A stretch of DNA of 15,814 nucleotides from an uncultured Clostridium sp. (lineage in GTDB: Bacteria > Bacillota > Clostridia > Lachnospirales > Lachnospiraceae), in contig CAJJLI010000006.1 in assembly GCA_905192625.1 (NCBI GenBank), positions 1-15,814 on the forward strand. Direction: 5' to 3'. Numbering within the stretch: position 1 is the stretch's first letter; each line of letters starts with the position of its first letter. The notes beneath the pieces are model-generated. The model saw nothing but the letters and a program-made list of their open reading frames with translations, made no database searches and was not told where the DNA came from. Both the position numbers and the translations under genes were made by a program. This document shows, in pieces, positions 15,422-15,814 of the stretch.

Positions 15422-15814
15422 ATGATAATCATTTCAATAATAAAATTAATACAGTCATTTAGTCGGAAACTAAGAGATGATTTTATAAGTGCGTTTTCTG
15501 CTCAAGCCGCATTTTTTACCTTCCTCTCATTTTTTCCATTTGCTATGTTTTTACTGACACTACTTCAATATCTTCCATTTACGCAAGAAACCGTATTAGA
15601 AGCCTGTGCAGAAATCTTTCCTGCAACCGTCAATTCTTTAATCATTACAATTGTTGGTGAATTATATGATAAGGCCTCTGGGACAATATTATCTATTTCC
15701 GTCATTGTTGCATTATGGTCAGCCTCCAAAGGATTCCTTGCCGTTGTTCGTGGTATGAACTCCGTTTATAACAATAAAGAGACAAGAAATTATATTATTT
15801 TACGCTTTTGGTCA
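15422..15814 (+). CDS. YihY/BrkB-family inner-membrane protein, N-terminal fragment (runs off right edge)
   Basis: 131 codons are open from ATG at 15422 to the window edge. The sequence begins IIKLIQSFSRKLRDDFISAFSAQAAFFTFLSFFPFAMFLLTLL, where the A-A-F-F-x-x-L-S-x-F-P phrase at the start of the first membrane helix is the YihY/BrkB (UPF0761) hallmark. A second hydrophobic segment (SGTILSISVIVALWSASKGF) and VVRGMNSVYN also fit the family. Members have about six membrane helices and about 270-300 residues, so about half is present. They were once annotated as ribonuclease BN, which is no longer accepted; the function is unknown. GAGG lies 8 bases before the ATG. The gene is divergent from pheST. 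Confidence 0.88.
   Translation, partial: MIIISIIKLIQSFSRKLRDDFISAFSAQAAFFTFLSFFPFAMFLLTLLQYLPFTQETVLEACAEIFPATVNSLIITIVGELYDKASGTILSISVIVALWSASKGFLAVVRGMNSVYNNKETRNYIILRFWS

Overview
The window looks like chromosome of a low-GC Clostridia, most likely a Lachnospiraceae of the Lachnoclostridium (Clostridium) phytofermentans type. This is an inference from the strongly AT-rich sequence, consensus sigma-A promoters, AGGAGG-like ribosome sites, a T-box-controlled pheST operon, and a DUF6142-like protein typical of that family. No defence system, CRISPR array, phage or conjugative module is visible. Most of the window is ordinary core genome; the unusual material lies in the first 2.3 kb and in a few non-coding stretches.

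Left part (1-3250): the start of an unrecognised secreted protein runs off the left edge on the minus strand behind a near-perfect promoter. A minus-strand RNA-like stretch (about 400-694) resembles the 5' part of a group II intron without its reverse transcriptase. Next to it is a complete IS4-like insertion sequence (747-2306) with 13-bp imperfect terminal inverted repeats and an exact 9-bp target duplication; its transposase is split by a +1 frameshift. The IS landed 8 bp before the promoter of a flavodoxin-like gene (2440-2979).

Middle part (3250-7730), all minus strand: a lipoprotein gene, then a compact operon read in the order VanZ-family membrane protein, DUF6142-like membrane protein, long M29-type aminopeptidase, purE. 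It has gaps of 22-29 bp, one strong promoter upstream and a terminator after purE.

Right part (7730-15814): a large secreted protein with two bacterial Ig-like (Big_2) domains, a Thr-Pro linker and about six SbsA-like Ig repeats (minus strand). Its roughly 380-nt 5' leader contains an extensive imperfect inverted repeat. Then come pheT and pheS (minus strand), the two subunits of phenylalanyl-tRNA synthetase, preceded by a complete T-box leader with terminator and promoter. Divergent from these, the start of a YihY/BrkB-family membrane protein runs off the right edge.

In three genes (lipoprotein, Ig-like protein, pheS) the ribosome binding site shows that the true start lies a few codons inside the longest open frame. 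Coordinates are given for the corrected starts.
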